A stretch of 64,000 bases of DNA from DASRQK01 sp964436635 (GTDB taxonomy: Bacteria > Bacteroidota > Bacteroidia > Sphingobacteriales > Sphingobacteriaceae), in contig CAYTDM010000010.1 in assembly GCA_964436635.1 (NCBI GenBank), positions 5,392 through 69,391 on the forward strand, given 5' to 3'. Positions within the stretch are counted from its first letter, which is position 1; each line of letters begins with the position of its first letter. The notes beneath the pieces are model-generated. The model was given only the letters and a program-made list of their open reading frames with translations. It was not told where the DNA came from and made no database searches. Below, one piece after another: positions 6,442-14,235 of the stretch. Both the position numbers and the translations under genes were made by a program.

Positions 6442-7392
6442 ATGAATACGATGGGAAAGGTGTTTATTACGGGAGGAACGGGCTTAGTCGGCAGCCATTT
6501 AGCTGAAAAATTAAGGTTAAAGGGTTATGCAGTCGAGGTTTGGAATCGGCATCGCGCAGATGGCCTGGATGGTTTGAATGGTTTGATGGACGCAGATTAT
6601 ATAGTTCATTTAGCTGGCGCAAATATTGGCGAAAAGCGGTGGACGGCAAAGCGGAAGAAGGAAATCATAGATAGTCGAGTAAAAACGGCTCAAAAGCTTT
6701 TTAACCATTTAAAAACGCATACATCCGTGTCTAAAACTCAAATATCCGAGGTAAACACCCCTACAGCTGGATCTAAAACGCATACACCCACTTGTAAACT
6801 CAAAGCCTTTATCAGTGCTTCAGCAGTGGGCTATTACGGAAGCATTACTCGAGACGAATTATTTGAGGAGGACGATGCTCCCGCAACAGATTTTTTAGGT
6901 GAAACTTGCCGCTTATGGGAAGAAGCCGCGGATGAATTTCAAAAACTGGGTGCCCGGGTCGTGAAACTAAGAACGGGGTTGGTCTTGTCTAAACAAGGCG
7001 GAGCCTTGGAAAAAATGGTGCTTCCAGTCAAGCTCGGATTTGCATCGCCTTTGGGTTCTGGGAAGCAATATGTCCCTTGGATTCACATCGAGGACCTATG
7101 TAATTTATACCTGTACGCCATCGAACATTCCAGCTTAAATGGAGCATATAATGCCTCCAGTCCAGCAAAAGACACGAATGCAAGCCTCATGAAGGATTTG
7201 GCAACCGCCCTGCAAAAACCATTTTGGGCTCCTAATGTCCCTGCCTTTGCGCTGAAAGCGTTACTCGGCGAGCAAGCAAATTTGGTCTTAGAAGGCTCGC
7301 CCGTTTCGACCCAAAAAATCCTTCAGACAGGATTTCAATTTCAATATCCTGATCTTCCCTCGGCATTGAGTCAATTGTATCAAAAACAATAG
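6442..7392 (+). CDS. TIGR01777-family NAD(P)-binding epimerase/reductase
   Basis: A short-chain-type Rossmann protein of the TIGR01777 (YfcH-like) family. FITGGTGLVGSHLAEKL is the nucleotide-binding loop, DYIVHLAGANIGEKRWTAKRK is the family hallmark, and FISASAVGYYG carries the active-site strand. The C-terminal 50 residues (FWAPNVPAFALKALLGE) form the DUF1731 tail. The substrate of this family is not settled. Between the RVKTAQ helix and the FISAS strand there is an insertion of about 20-25 residues (near 90-118) rich in Thr, Ser and Lys. It is bounded by a 12-base direct repeat, AAAACGCATACA, at 6712-6723 and 6775-6786. ATG at 6442; a second ATG at 6451 is possible. Confidence 0.85.
   Translation: MNTMGKVFITGGTGLVGSHLAEKLRLKGYAVEVWNRHRADGLDGLNGLMDADYIVHLAGANIGEKRWTAKRKKEIIDSRVKTAQKLFNHLKTHTSVSKTQISEVNTPTAGSKTHTPTCKLKAFISASAVGYYGSITRDELFEEDDAPATDFLGETCRLWEEAADEFQKLGARVVKLRTGLVLSKQGGALEKMVLPVKLGFASPLGSGKQYVPWIHIEDLCNLYLYAIEHSSLNGAYNASSPAKDTNASLMKDLATALQKPFWAPNVPAFALKALLGEQANLVLEGSPVSTQKILQTGFQFQYPDLPSALSQLYQKQ
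6712..6786. repeat. 12-bp direct repeats bounding an in-frame insertion
   Basis: AAAACGCATACA occurs at 6712-6723 and 6775-6786, a distance of 63 bases (21 codons). The segment between them encodes extra residues that the TIGR01777 family normally lacks. Slippage or recombination between the repeats would add or remove the loop in frame. Confidence 0.65.
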
Positions 7393-7434
7393 GTAAATCC
7401 ATTATTCGGGCCGACATTCACGCTATTATTTGTT

Positions 7435-7442
7435 TAACTTTG
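7435..7442 (+). promoter_or_regulatory. -7 box upstream of the phosphoesterase gene
   Basis: TAACTTTG matches TAnnTTTG and lies 25 bases before the ATG at 7468, a normal leader distance. The matching -33 element is not clear. Confidence 0.45.
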
Positions 7443-7467
7443 AACATCATTCAAAGCAGTACTGCCC

Positions 7468-9963
7468 ATGAACAAGCATTTTTTTCTACTATTTGCAAGC
7501 ATTTTTATCTTGTCCAATGCTTTTGCTGAGGCATCCATAAATCAAAGTTCTTCCAAGGAATCATATTATGGAGTCGTCTATCAAGATAACAATCGAAACG
7601 GGAAACAAGACGCTGACGAGCCAGGTTTAGCCGGCGTATCCGTGAGCGATGGTTTGCATGTGGTTCAAACGAGCCAAGACGGAAATTATGCGTTGCCAGG
7701 TTTTGAACGCACACGTTTTATCCAAATTACGATACCCTCAGGCTATGAGTTAAGCACTCCGTTTTTTCAACGTGTAGAGAAGGGGGTACCACAATATCAT
7801 TTTGGCATTCTGCCGAATAAATCAAAAAAGTCTGAAAACGATGAAGTGAAATTGATTCAGATTTCCGATACCGAGACGCCTGAAGTAGGCCAATGGATTA
7901 ATGATATTCAAGCTTACGCAAAAAACCATGAAGTGGATTTTATAATTCATAATGGAGACATATGCTACGAGCCGGGAATGCACATGCACGCCAAAGAATT
8001 CACAACGGAACGCCTTGGGGTGCCGGTATTTTATACAGTGGGGAACCACGATTTAATTAAAAATTTATCGCATGGGGAAGCCTTATTTGAAGAGTTGTTT
8101 GGGCCCACACATTATTCATTTGAGGTCGGACCTGCTCGAGTCATTGTGACGCCCATGCCGATTGGAGATGCGGTTCCGTCTTACACCCAAGCCTCCATTC
8201 TGGAGTGGTTGCAAAACGACTTAAGCACCTTGCGCACCGATCAATACATCATTTTTGTCCATCATCGACCAGCGACCGGAAAACAGCCGTATACGCTTAC
8301 AGCAGGTGATCAAACAATTAATTTGTTAGATTATCGATTAAAAGCTTGGTTTAATGGTCACTGGCATACGAATTATATTTTCAAAGATCGTGCTTCTGGG
8401 GTGTATAATGTGACGACCGCTCCTGCTCGGGTTGGGGGTAAAGACAATTCGCCTGCCCGCTTTGTGGTCGCTGAGTTTAATAATAATGGTTTGGCTTCAG
8501 TGAAAACGGAACACCCTTTCCTATCGGACCATGCTTCGGTCGTTTCTCCTAATGCGATGGGTCAGCTTTTTTCTGCTGACGCAAATGAATTATTATTATC
8601 TATTAACGCATACGACAGTCAGCGAAGGATCGAATCGATCACAGCTTTTTTGAAATTAAGCGACGGTTCGGCCATGCAACTTGCTGATTTGTCCCAACGT
8701 TCCGCTTGGAATTGGGAAGCAGAAGTGCCGATCTCTTCTCCAGCATTTTCTTCAGTCTTTGCGGGCCGCAAATACGAAATTGAATTTTTATTGGAATACC
8801 AAAACGGGCAAAGCACCAAGGCCTACCAGGCGCTTGTTTGGGAAAGCCCAGCGACAACTTCCAAAGACGCTTCCATGGACGCATCAGCTCTCCTTAAACA
8901 GGATTTCCGACCTCTGTGGGTGAAAAACGTGGGGGCACCAGTATGGAAATCTTCTCCTTTGATGGGGAAAGACCAAATTTACATTGCGACAGCAGCCGAC
9001 ACGCATCCAGAAGAAAACGTGATCTTGGCCTTAGATAAGAAAAGTGGGGCCGTAAATTGGACACATCCTGTTAAAAATGCCATCAGAAGCACCCTGCAAT
9101 TGGATGCTGCAACGGGCTATTTATTGGCCACTGATCTGGATGGAATGGTGTATGCATTGGAAGAAAAAACTGGGGAATTGCAATGGACGTATCAGCTGCA
9201 AGGGGATAAGGTTTCCAGGGCCTATGTAAGTGGTAGCATCCTCTCAGATGGCGTGTATTATACGGGTGCAGGCGTTTATTTACAAGCTTTGGACGTGAAA
9301 ACCGGCCAATCACTTTGGAAAAACACAGCCTGGTCGAACGAAGACGCCACCTCGGCCTCCATGTTGATCTATGAAAACCTTTTGATCACCGGTAGCAATT
9401 GGACCTCTTTGTTTGCACATGATCTGAAAGACGGTTCGCTCGCATGGAGTTTAAAAGATAATGGCACCCGATACCGGAGTTCCACTGGCTTGGTCAACGG
9501 AGAAGTGATGTATTTGGCCAGCAATAAAAATCTATATAAAATTCACGCAGGTACAGGTGAAATTCTGGCGCAAACCACCACCGATTATGTGTTCAATGTG
9601 ATGGCTCAACCTACAATCCATCAGGGGCAAATCGTGGTCGCTACAGCGAATGCAGGCATCGTAGCATTTGATTTAGACACCTTTGAGGAGCGATGGAAGT
9701 TTACACCGCGGGAATCCTTGATTTATACAGCGCCATACACGGGTAAAGGTGCCAAAACGGTAGAAAACACGGTGTTGGTTCACGGAAACCGCCTGATTTT
9801 CGGGGCTTCGGATGGCTATTTATATGTGTTGGACGCTGCGACCGGGCAGGCACTACATCAAATTAATTTAGGTGCCCCGATTATTTCAACCGTAGTAATC
9901 GATGAAAACAGCCTTCTGACCGTGGCTGATTACGCCGGAAATGTGTACGCCTTCTATTTATAA
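7468..9963 (+). CDS. Secreted calcineurin-like phosphoesterase fused to a PQQ-type beta-propeller
   Basis: An 831-residue exported protein with a signal peptide (FFLLFASIFILSNAFAEA). Residues about 30-115 form an SdrD-B/MetallophosN-like beta domain (GVVYQDNNRNGKQDADEPG). A calcineurin-like phosphoesterase follows at about 125-350 with all metal motifs: ISDTE, HNGDICYE, GNHDL, FVHHR and GHWH. After a beta-rich linker, residues about 485-831 form a PQQ-like propeller with repeated blades (ALDKKSGAVNW, ALEEKTGELQW, ALDVKTGQSLW, AFDLDTFEERW). I see no type IX C-terminal sorting domain. The likely role is phosphoester hydrolysis in the periplasm or at the surface, with the propeller as binding or docking module; the substrate is unknown. 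Its end overlaps the convergent copper ATPase gene by 10 bases. Confidence 0.85.
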   Translation: MNKHFFLLFASIFILSNAFAEASINQSSSKESYYGVVYQDNNRNGKQDADEPGLAGVSVSDGLHVVQTSQDGNYALPGFERTRFIQITIPSGYELSTPFFQRVEKGVPQYHFGILPNKSKKSENDEVKLIQISDTETPEVGQWINDIQAYAKNHEVDFIIHNGDICYEPGMHMHAKEFTTERLGVPVFYTVGNHDLIKNLSHGEALFEELFGPTHYSFEVGPARVIVTPMPIGDAVPSYTQASILEWLQNDLSTLRTDQYIIFVHHRPATGKQPYTLTAGDQTINLLDYRLKAWFNGHWHTNYIFKDRASGVYNVTTAPARVGGKDNSPARFVVAEFNNNGLASVKTEHPFLSDHASVVSPNAMGQLFSADANELLLSINAYDSQRRIESITAFLKLSDGSAMQLADLSQRSAWNWEAEVPISSPAFSSVFAGRKYEIEFLLEYQNGQSTKAYQALVWESPATTSKDASMDASALLKQDFRPLWVKNVGAPVWKSSPLMGKDQIYIATAADTHPEENVILALDKKSGAVNWTHPVKNAIRSTLQLDAATGYLLATDLDGMVYALEEKTGELQWTYQLQGDKVSRAYVSGSILSDGVYYTGAGVYLQALDVKTGQSLWKNTAWSNEDATSASMLIYENLLITGSNWTSLFAHDLKDGSLAWSLKDNGTRYRSSTGLVNGEVMYLASNKNLYKIHAGTGEILAQTTTDYVFNVMAQPTIHQGQIVVATANAGIVAFDLDTFEERWKFTPRESLIYTAPYTGKGAKTVENTVLVHGNRLIFGASDGYLYVLDAATGQALHQINLGAPIISTVVIDENSLLTVADYAGNVYAFYL

Positions 9964-12236
9964 TTTAATCGAAGGCTATTCAACACCACACTCACACTGC
10001 TTAAAGCCATTGCAGCGCCCGCCCACATGGGATCCAAAAGGAATCCATTGATCGGGTAAAGGACGCCTGCAGCCACCGGAATAGCGATTATATTATAGAT
10101 AAAAGCCCAAAACAGATTCTGTTTGATGGTGGACACTGTGTGCTTTGATAACTGTATCGCTTGCGGGATTTTCAATAAATCCGAAGAAATAATCGTCATT
10201 TTTGCCACATCCATGGCGATGTCACTTCCTTTGCCCATGGCAATGCTGACGTCGGCTGAGGCCAAAGCTGCACTGTCATTGATTCCGTCCCCCACCATGG
10301 CGACCACTTTCCCTTGTCTTTGAAGATCTTGTACATAAGCGGCTTTTTGTTGTGGCAACACCCCGGCTTTATACTGCTTGATGCCTACTTGCTCCGCAAT
10401 GGCTTTTGCTGCCTGCGCATGATCCCCGGTTAAAATGTGCAATTCAATGCCCATGTGTTTAAGCTGCTGAATGGCGTTCACGGAAGAGTCCTTTAATTGA
10501 TCCGACACGCCCGCTACCGCCAAAGCCTGTTTTTCATCCGCGAACCAGACCAGCGTTTGTCCTTTGCTCGATAGTTCCTGTGCTTTTTGCGCGAGCTGAG
10601 GAGGAATTTCCACCCCACTTTCTACTAAAAAATTTTCATTGCCGGCCAGGTATTTCTTTTGATCATGCAGGGCCTGCACGCCTTTTCCAGTGACGCTTTC
10701 AAAGGCAGTTAAATGGATCGGAGCTATTTTCTGTTCGAGTGGATGCATTTGGTTTTCAATATTATGCAATTGTTCTTCGAAGTGATTTAGTATCGCTTCA
10801 CCCAATGGATGTTCGGATTTTTTCTCCAGCTCCGCAAAAATGTCTGCATATTTTCCTGTTCCACCCGCTCCATTTTCTACTTCATCCAACCAAAACAGCT
10901 CCTGTACCATCGGGGTTCCTTGGGTGATGGTGCCAGTTTTGTCCAAGATAACCGTGTCGATTTTCTTCGCTAACTCTAAGCTTTCTGCGTCTTTAATGAG
11001 GATGCCTTGACTGGCTCCTTTTCCGATTCCCACCATCATTGCGGTCGGTGTCGCCAAGCCCAATGCGCAGGGGCAAGCAATGACCAGCACCGTGATGCTG
11101 TTTAGTAAGCCAATAATCACCGCGTTTTCTACTCCAGTCATCCACCAAAGCAAAAACGTTAGCAGGGCGATGACTATGACAACGGGTACAAAAATTCCTG
11201 CTATTTTGTCCACCAATTTTTGAACAGGCGCTTTACTTCCTTGGGCGTCTTTCACCATTTGGATAATTTGGGCTAATAGGGTATCCTTGCCCACTTTTAA
11301 GGCGCGGTATTTAAAGTTCCCTTTTTGATTGATGGTGCCAGCGTACACGAGGCTGCCAGTCGCTTTATGTAAGGGAATGGGCTCGCCGCTTAACATGCTT
11401 TCATCCACAAAGGAATCCCCTTCCACCACTTCGCCGTCCACTGCGATTTTTTCACCTGGTCGTACGATGATTTGATTTCCTACCTTCACATCTGAAATAG
11501 GAATTTCGGCTTCTACACCGGATGCTTGAAGGATTTTAACGGTTTTCGGTTGTAGGCCAATTAATTTTTTTAAAGATTGGGTCGTGTTTCCTTTCGCGCG
11601 TTCTTCTAATAATCTTCCGAGCAAAATAAAGGCGATAATCACTCCCGCCGCTTCAAAATATACGTGTGCATGTAGGCCCCTGGTTTCCCAATAAGCTGGG
11701 AAAAACAGGTTAAACAAGCTAAATACATAGGCGATTCCTGTGCTTAACGCGACTAAGGTGTCCATGTTTGCTCGTCTATATTTTAATTGCATCCATGCAT
11801 TTTTATAAAAATCCCTTCCAAACCAAAGCACGATCGGAGTGGCCAATACCCACATGATTTCATTCGCGTAGGGCATGTTCATAAAGAACATTCCGATCGT
11901 CACCAAAGGGATGGATAAACCGACAGCCCACATGGTTTTGCGCTTCAGCGATCGATAATTGCTTTCTTGAATTTCTTCTAAAGTCGCCTGTTCTTCAGCA
12001 TCTGGAGAAGGGATTAATAAGTCGTATCCCACCGCTTGCACTGCTTTTTGCATGTCTTCGGGCGAAGTTTTATTTGCATCGTATGTTACAGTCAGGGTGG
12101 CGTTCGCATAATTTACGGCTGCCGCAACCACACCGTCTACGGCATTCACTGTGCTTTCTGCGCTGATCGCACAAGATGCACAGGATAGGTGCAAGACGGG
12201 GTATTCGGTATGTATGATGGAGCTTTTTTGTTGCAT
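9954..12236 (-). CDS. copA: Copper-translocating P1B-type ATPase
   Basis: A heavy-metal P-type ATPase that should pump Cu(I) out of the cytoplasm. An N-terminal HMA domain has a CASC metal site, slightly divergent from the usual GMTCxxC. Membrane helices follow, then the actuator loop (SGEPIPL), the CPC metal-transport motif (ACPCALGLATP), the phosphorylation site DKTGT, the HP nucleotide motif (SEHPLGEAI) and the hinge GDGINDSAAL. I prefer ATG at 12236 (MQQKSS); the frame extends to an ATG at 12293 with no domain content. No copper chaperone or CueR-type regulator is adjacent. It is convergent with the phosphoesterase gene, with a 10-base overlap and no separate terminator between them. Confidence 0.93.
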   Translation of the reverse strand: MQQKSSIIHTEYPVLHLSCASCAISAESTVNAVDGVVAAAVNYANATLTVTYDANKTSPEDMQKAVQAVGYDLLIPSPDAEEQATLEEIQESNYRSLKRKTMWAVGLSIPLVTIGMFFMNMPYANEIMWVLATPIVLWFGRDFYKNAWMQLKYRRANMDTLVALSTGIAYVFSLFNLFFPAYWETRGLHAHVYFEAAGVIIAFILLGRLLEERAKGNTTQSLKKLIGLQPKTVKILQASGVEAEIPISDVKVGNQIIVRPGEKIAVDGEVVEGDSFVDESMLSGEPIPLHKATGSLVYAGTINQKGNFKYRALKVGKDTLLAQIIQMVKDAQGSKAPVQKLVDKIAGIFVPVVIVIALLTFLLWWMTGVENAVIIGLLNSITVLVIACPCALGLATPTAMMVGIGKGASQGILIKDAESLELAKKIDTVILDKTGTITQGTPMVQELFWLDEVENGAGGTGKYADIFAELEKKSEHPLGEAILNHFEEQLHNIENQMHPLEQKIAPIHLTAFESVTGKGVQALHDQKKYLAGNENFLVESGVEIPPQLAQKAQELSSKGQTLVWFADEKQALAVAGVSDQLKDSSVNAIQQLKHMGIELHILTGDHAQAAKAIAEQVGIKQYKAGVLPQQKAAYVQDLQRQGKVVAMVGDGINDSAALASADVSIAMGKGSDIAMDVAKMTIISSDLLKIPQAIQLSKHTVSTIKQNLFWAFIYNIIAIPVAAGVLYPINGFLLDPMWAGAAMALSSVSVVLNSLRLNYK

Positions 12237-12370
12237 AATCTTATACATTTTATGAAGTGCGCGCAGAAATCTGTCGCATTCAGGGTTATACAAATATCGG
12301 AATTAAGCTTTGCAATTGCCACGATTTCAATGGATATTAACAGAATTTACTTAACTTCAACAATTCATTC

Positions 12371-13153
12371 ATGAAAAAGGTGATGCCATCGGAAAATATA
12401 AAAATCGTGCCCACAGAAATTCAAGTGCCCACAGAAATTCAGGTGCACACAGAAATTCAAGTGCCTGCTGAAACCCAGGTGCCTGCGGAAATTCACGTGC
12501 ACACTGAAATTCAAGGGAGCCCCCGTGCCGAAGCGAAGGACATGGTTTTTGAGTGGCTGAGCACCCCGTTTGGTCGAGCGCTTGTAGCCGAAACAGCCTT
12601 TGGTCTATGCTTTATAGGATTTCCGCAGCTTGAGCCCCGTCAGGGAACGACAGAAGAAGAGAAAGTGATGACTGAGGAAAAAGTAGAGAAAGTGATGTCT
12701 GAGGAGAACGTGGAGAAAGTGATGACTGAGGAGAACGTGGAGAAAAAAGAGAAAGAACATGCCTATGGACTTCAAGAACTTTGTCATCGTTTTTTAGGTT
12801 ACCAGATACAAAGCGGAACCATCTCCAGTGCGCATAGAAACGCACTATTGACAGGAATGGATAAATCGGCTCGCACATCCCTGAAGGTGCATTTAATCGG
12901 TACTGCATTCCAGTTGAAAGTTTGGAAGGCATTATTGGAAATCCCCGAAACCGAAACTGTGCAATATTCGCAGATTTCAGAGAAAATTGGCCATACAAAG
13001 GCAGTTCGCGCGGTAGGTACCGCCATTGGAAAAAATCCTGTTTCGTGGTTAGTGCCTTGCCATAGGGTGGTGCGAAAGGACGGGTCGTTGGGAGGCTATC
13101 ATTGGGGATTAGAAATAAAAAAAGCCATGCTCGTTTCTGAGCAGGCTAAGTAA
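12371..13153 (+). CDS. ogt: Methylated-DNA-protein cysteine methyltransferase with repeat insertions
   Basis: The C-terminal half is a typical O6-alkylguanine DNA alkyltransferase. FQLKVWKALLEIP, VQYSQISEKIG, the arginine-finger region KAVRAVGTAIGKNP and the active-site motif PCHRVV (Cys230) with GGYHWG are all present. It repairs O6-alkylguanine by transferring the alkyl group to Cys230. At 260 residues it is much longer than the usual 160-180. The excess is two low-complexity insertions: six hexapeptide repeats of the type VPTEIQ at residues 13-48, and three nonapeptides of the type VMTEEKVEK at residues 99-125, inside the N-terminal ribonuclease-H-like domain. Both are tandem DNA repeats and keep the frame. 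Confidence 0.85.
   Translation: MKKVMPSENIKIVPTEIQVPTEIQVHTEIQVPAETQVPAEIHVHTEIQGSPRAEAKDMVFEWLSTPFGRALVAETAFGLCFIGFPQLEPRQGTTEEEKVMTEEKVEKVMSEENVEKVMTEENVEKKEKEHAYGLQELCHRFLGYQIQSGTISSAHRNALLTGMDKSARTSLKVHLIGTAFQLKVWKALLEIPETETVQYSQISEKIGHTKAVRAVGTAIGKNPVSWLVPCHRVVRKDGSLGGYHWGLEIKKAMLVSEQAK
12407..12514 (+). repeat. Six tandem 18-bp units in ogt
   Basis: Six 18-base units encode VPTEIQ, VPTEIQ, VHTEIQ, VPAETQ, VPAEIH and VHTEIQ. The period is exact and the units have diverged by a few bases each. Confidence 0.9.
12665..12745 (+). repeat. Three tandem 27-bp units in ogt
   Basis: Three 27-base units encode VMTEEKVEK, VMSEENVEK and VMTEENVEK, followed by further Lys/Glu. The acidic and basic residues suggest a flexible loop on the protein surface. 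Confidence 0.9.
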
Positions 13154-13167
13154 TGTTTAGTGCCTTT

Positions 13168-13220
13168 TTTACATAGATAAAAAATCCACGATTTCTTTAC
13201 ATAGATAAAATATCTACGAT
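13168..13220. repeat. Tandem duplication of the pfkA 3' end
   Basis: Two 25-base copies (13168-13192 and 13196-13220), both starting TTTACATAGATAAAA, differ at two positions and have a 28-base period. The second copy is the end of pfkA with its stop codon. The first copy, read on the minus strand, would also encode VDFLSM and a stop. Confidence 0.85.
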
Positions 13221-14174
13221 ACGGACAAGGTTTTGGTTAATCGTACCTATGTGTTTAATCGCTTTGGTAAAAGGTGTAAATGCAACTTGACCATGAATTA
13301 ATCCGGCCATTTCTCCACTTTTTCCTTCCAATAAACCCTCTACTGCTCCTACTCCTAATCGGCTTGCTAAGACTCGGTCCATGCATGAAGGTCGCCCACC
13401 CCGTTGAATATGTCCTAAAATGGAAACTCGAACATCATAGTGAGGAAAGCGATTTTTTACTCGCTCCGCAACGGCGAAACCGCCTCCAGCATCGTCCCCT
13501 TCTGCGACAATAATAATTCTCGAAGATTTATTTTTACGCGTCTTGTCCAAGCGATCCATCATGGCATCGTAATCCAGCTTTATTTCAGGAATTAACACGG
13601 CTTCTGCACCCGAGGCGATGCCCGTTCGCAGCGCAATTAATCCGGAATCCCTCCCCATTACCTCGACCACAAATAAGCGATCATGGGATTCAGCCGTGTC
13701 CCGAATTTTATCCACTGCATCGATGGCCGTATTCACTGCGGTATCGTACCCGATCGTGAAATCAGTGCCAGCTAAATCGTTATCGATAGTCCCTGGTATC
13801 CCAATAATCGGAATTTGATATTCTTCTATAAATTTTGCCGCGCCAGTAAAAGTCCCATCTCCTCCAATGGCAATTAATCCATCGATTTCAAACTTTTTAA
13901 GGTAATCAAATGCTTTTTTGCGCCCTTCAACCGTTCTAAACTCCTCGCTTCTTGCTGTTTTTAAAATGGTTCCACCGCGTTGAATGATGTTTGCTACGGA
14001 TTTGGCCTCCATCTGAAAAATATCCCCATGTACCATTCCGTCAAAACCGCGTCGAATCCCATACACATTTAACCCATGATATAATCCCGTTCTAACAACA
14101 GCTCTGATGGCGGCATTCATGCCCGGCGCATCTCCACCCGAAGTAAAAACTGCAATATTCCTGATTGTTGCCAT
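13197..14174 (-). CDS. pfkA: ATP-dependent 6-phosphofructokinase
   Basis: A 325-residue group I phosphofructokinase, the usual size for the bacterial PfkA subunit. It phosphorylates fructose 6-phosphate, the committed step of glycolysis. TSGGDAPGMNAAIRA and GGDGTFTGA form the ATP site, PGTIDNDLAGTDFTIGYDTA contains the catalytic aspartates, and VVEVMGRDSGLIAL and HIQRGGRPS bind the sugar phosphate. GGDGT (rather than GGDDT) indicates use of ATP rather than pyrophosphate. The gene is followed by a tandem copy of its own last 25 bases. It lies 61 bases downstream of the dsbD-like gene on the same strand. Confidence 0.95.
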   Translation of the reverse strand: MATIRNIAVFTSGGDAPGMNAAIRAVVRTGLYHGLNVYGIRRGFDGMVHGDIFQMEAKSVANIIQRGGTILKTARSEEFRTVEGRKKAFDYLKKFEIDGLIAIGGDGTFTGAAKFIEEYQIPIIGIPGTIDNDLAGTDFTIGYDTAVNTAIDAVDKIRDTAESHDRLFVVEVMGRDSGLIALRTGIASGAEAVLIPEIKLDYDAMMDRLDKTRKNKSSRIIIVAEGDDAGGGFAVAERVKNRFPHYDVRVSILGHIQRGGRPSCMDRVLASRLGVGAVEGLLEGKSGEMAGLIHGQVAFTPFTKAIKHIGTINQNLVRIVDILSM

Positions 14175-14235
14175 GTGTATGTTTTGTCTATTTCTGCTAA
14201 ATAACTAATTGTCTATAAAAAACACAACAAACTAA

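Noticed and set aside
7468..9963. Type IX secretion C-terminal domain on the phosphoesterase
   Set aside because: The protein ends within a propeller blade (NVYAFYL); no sorting-domain motifs are visible.
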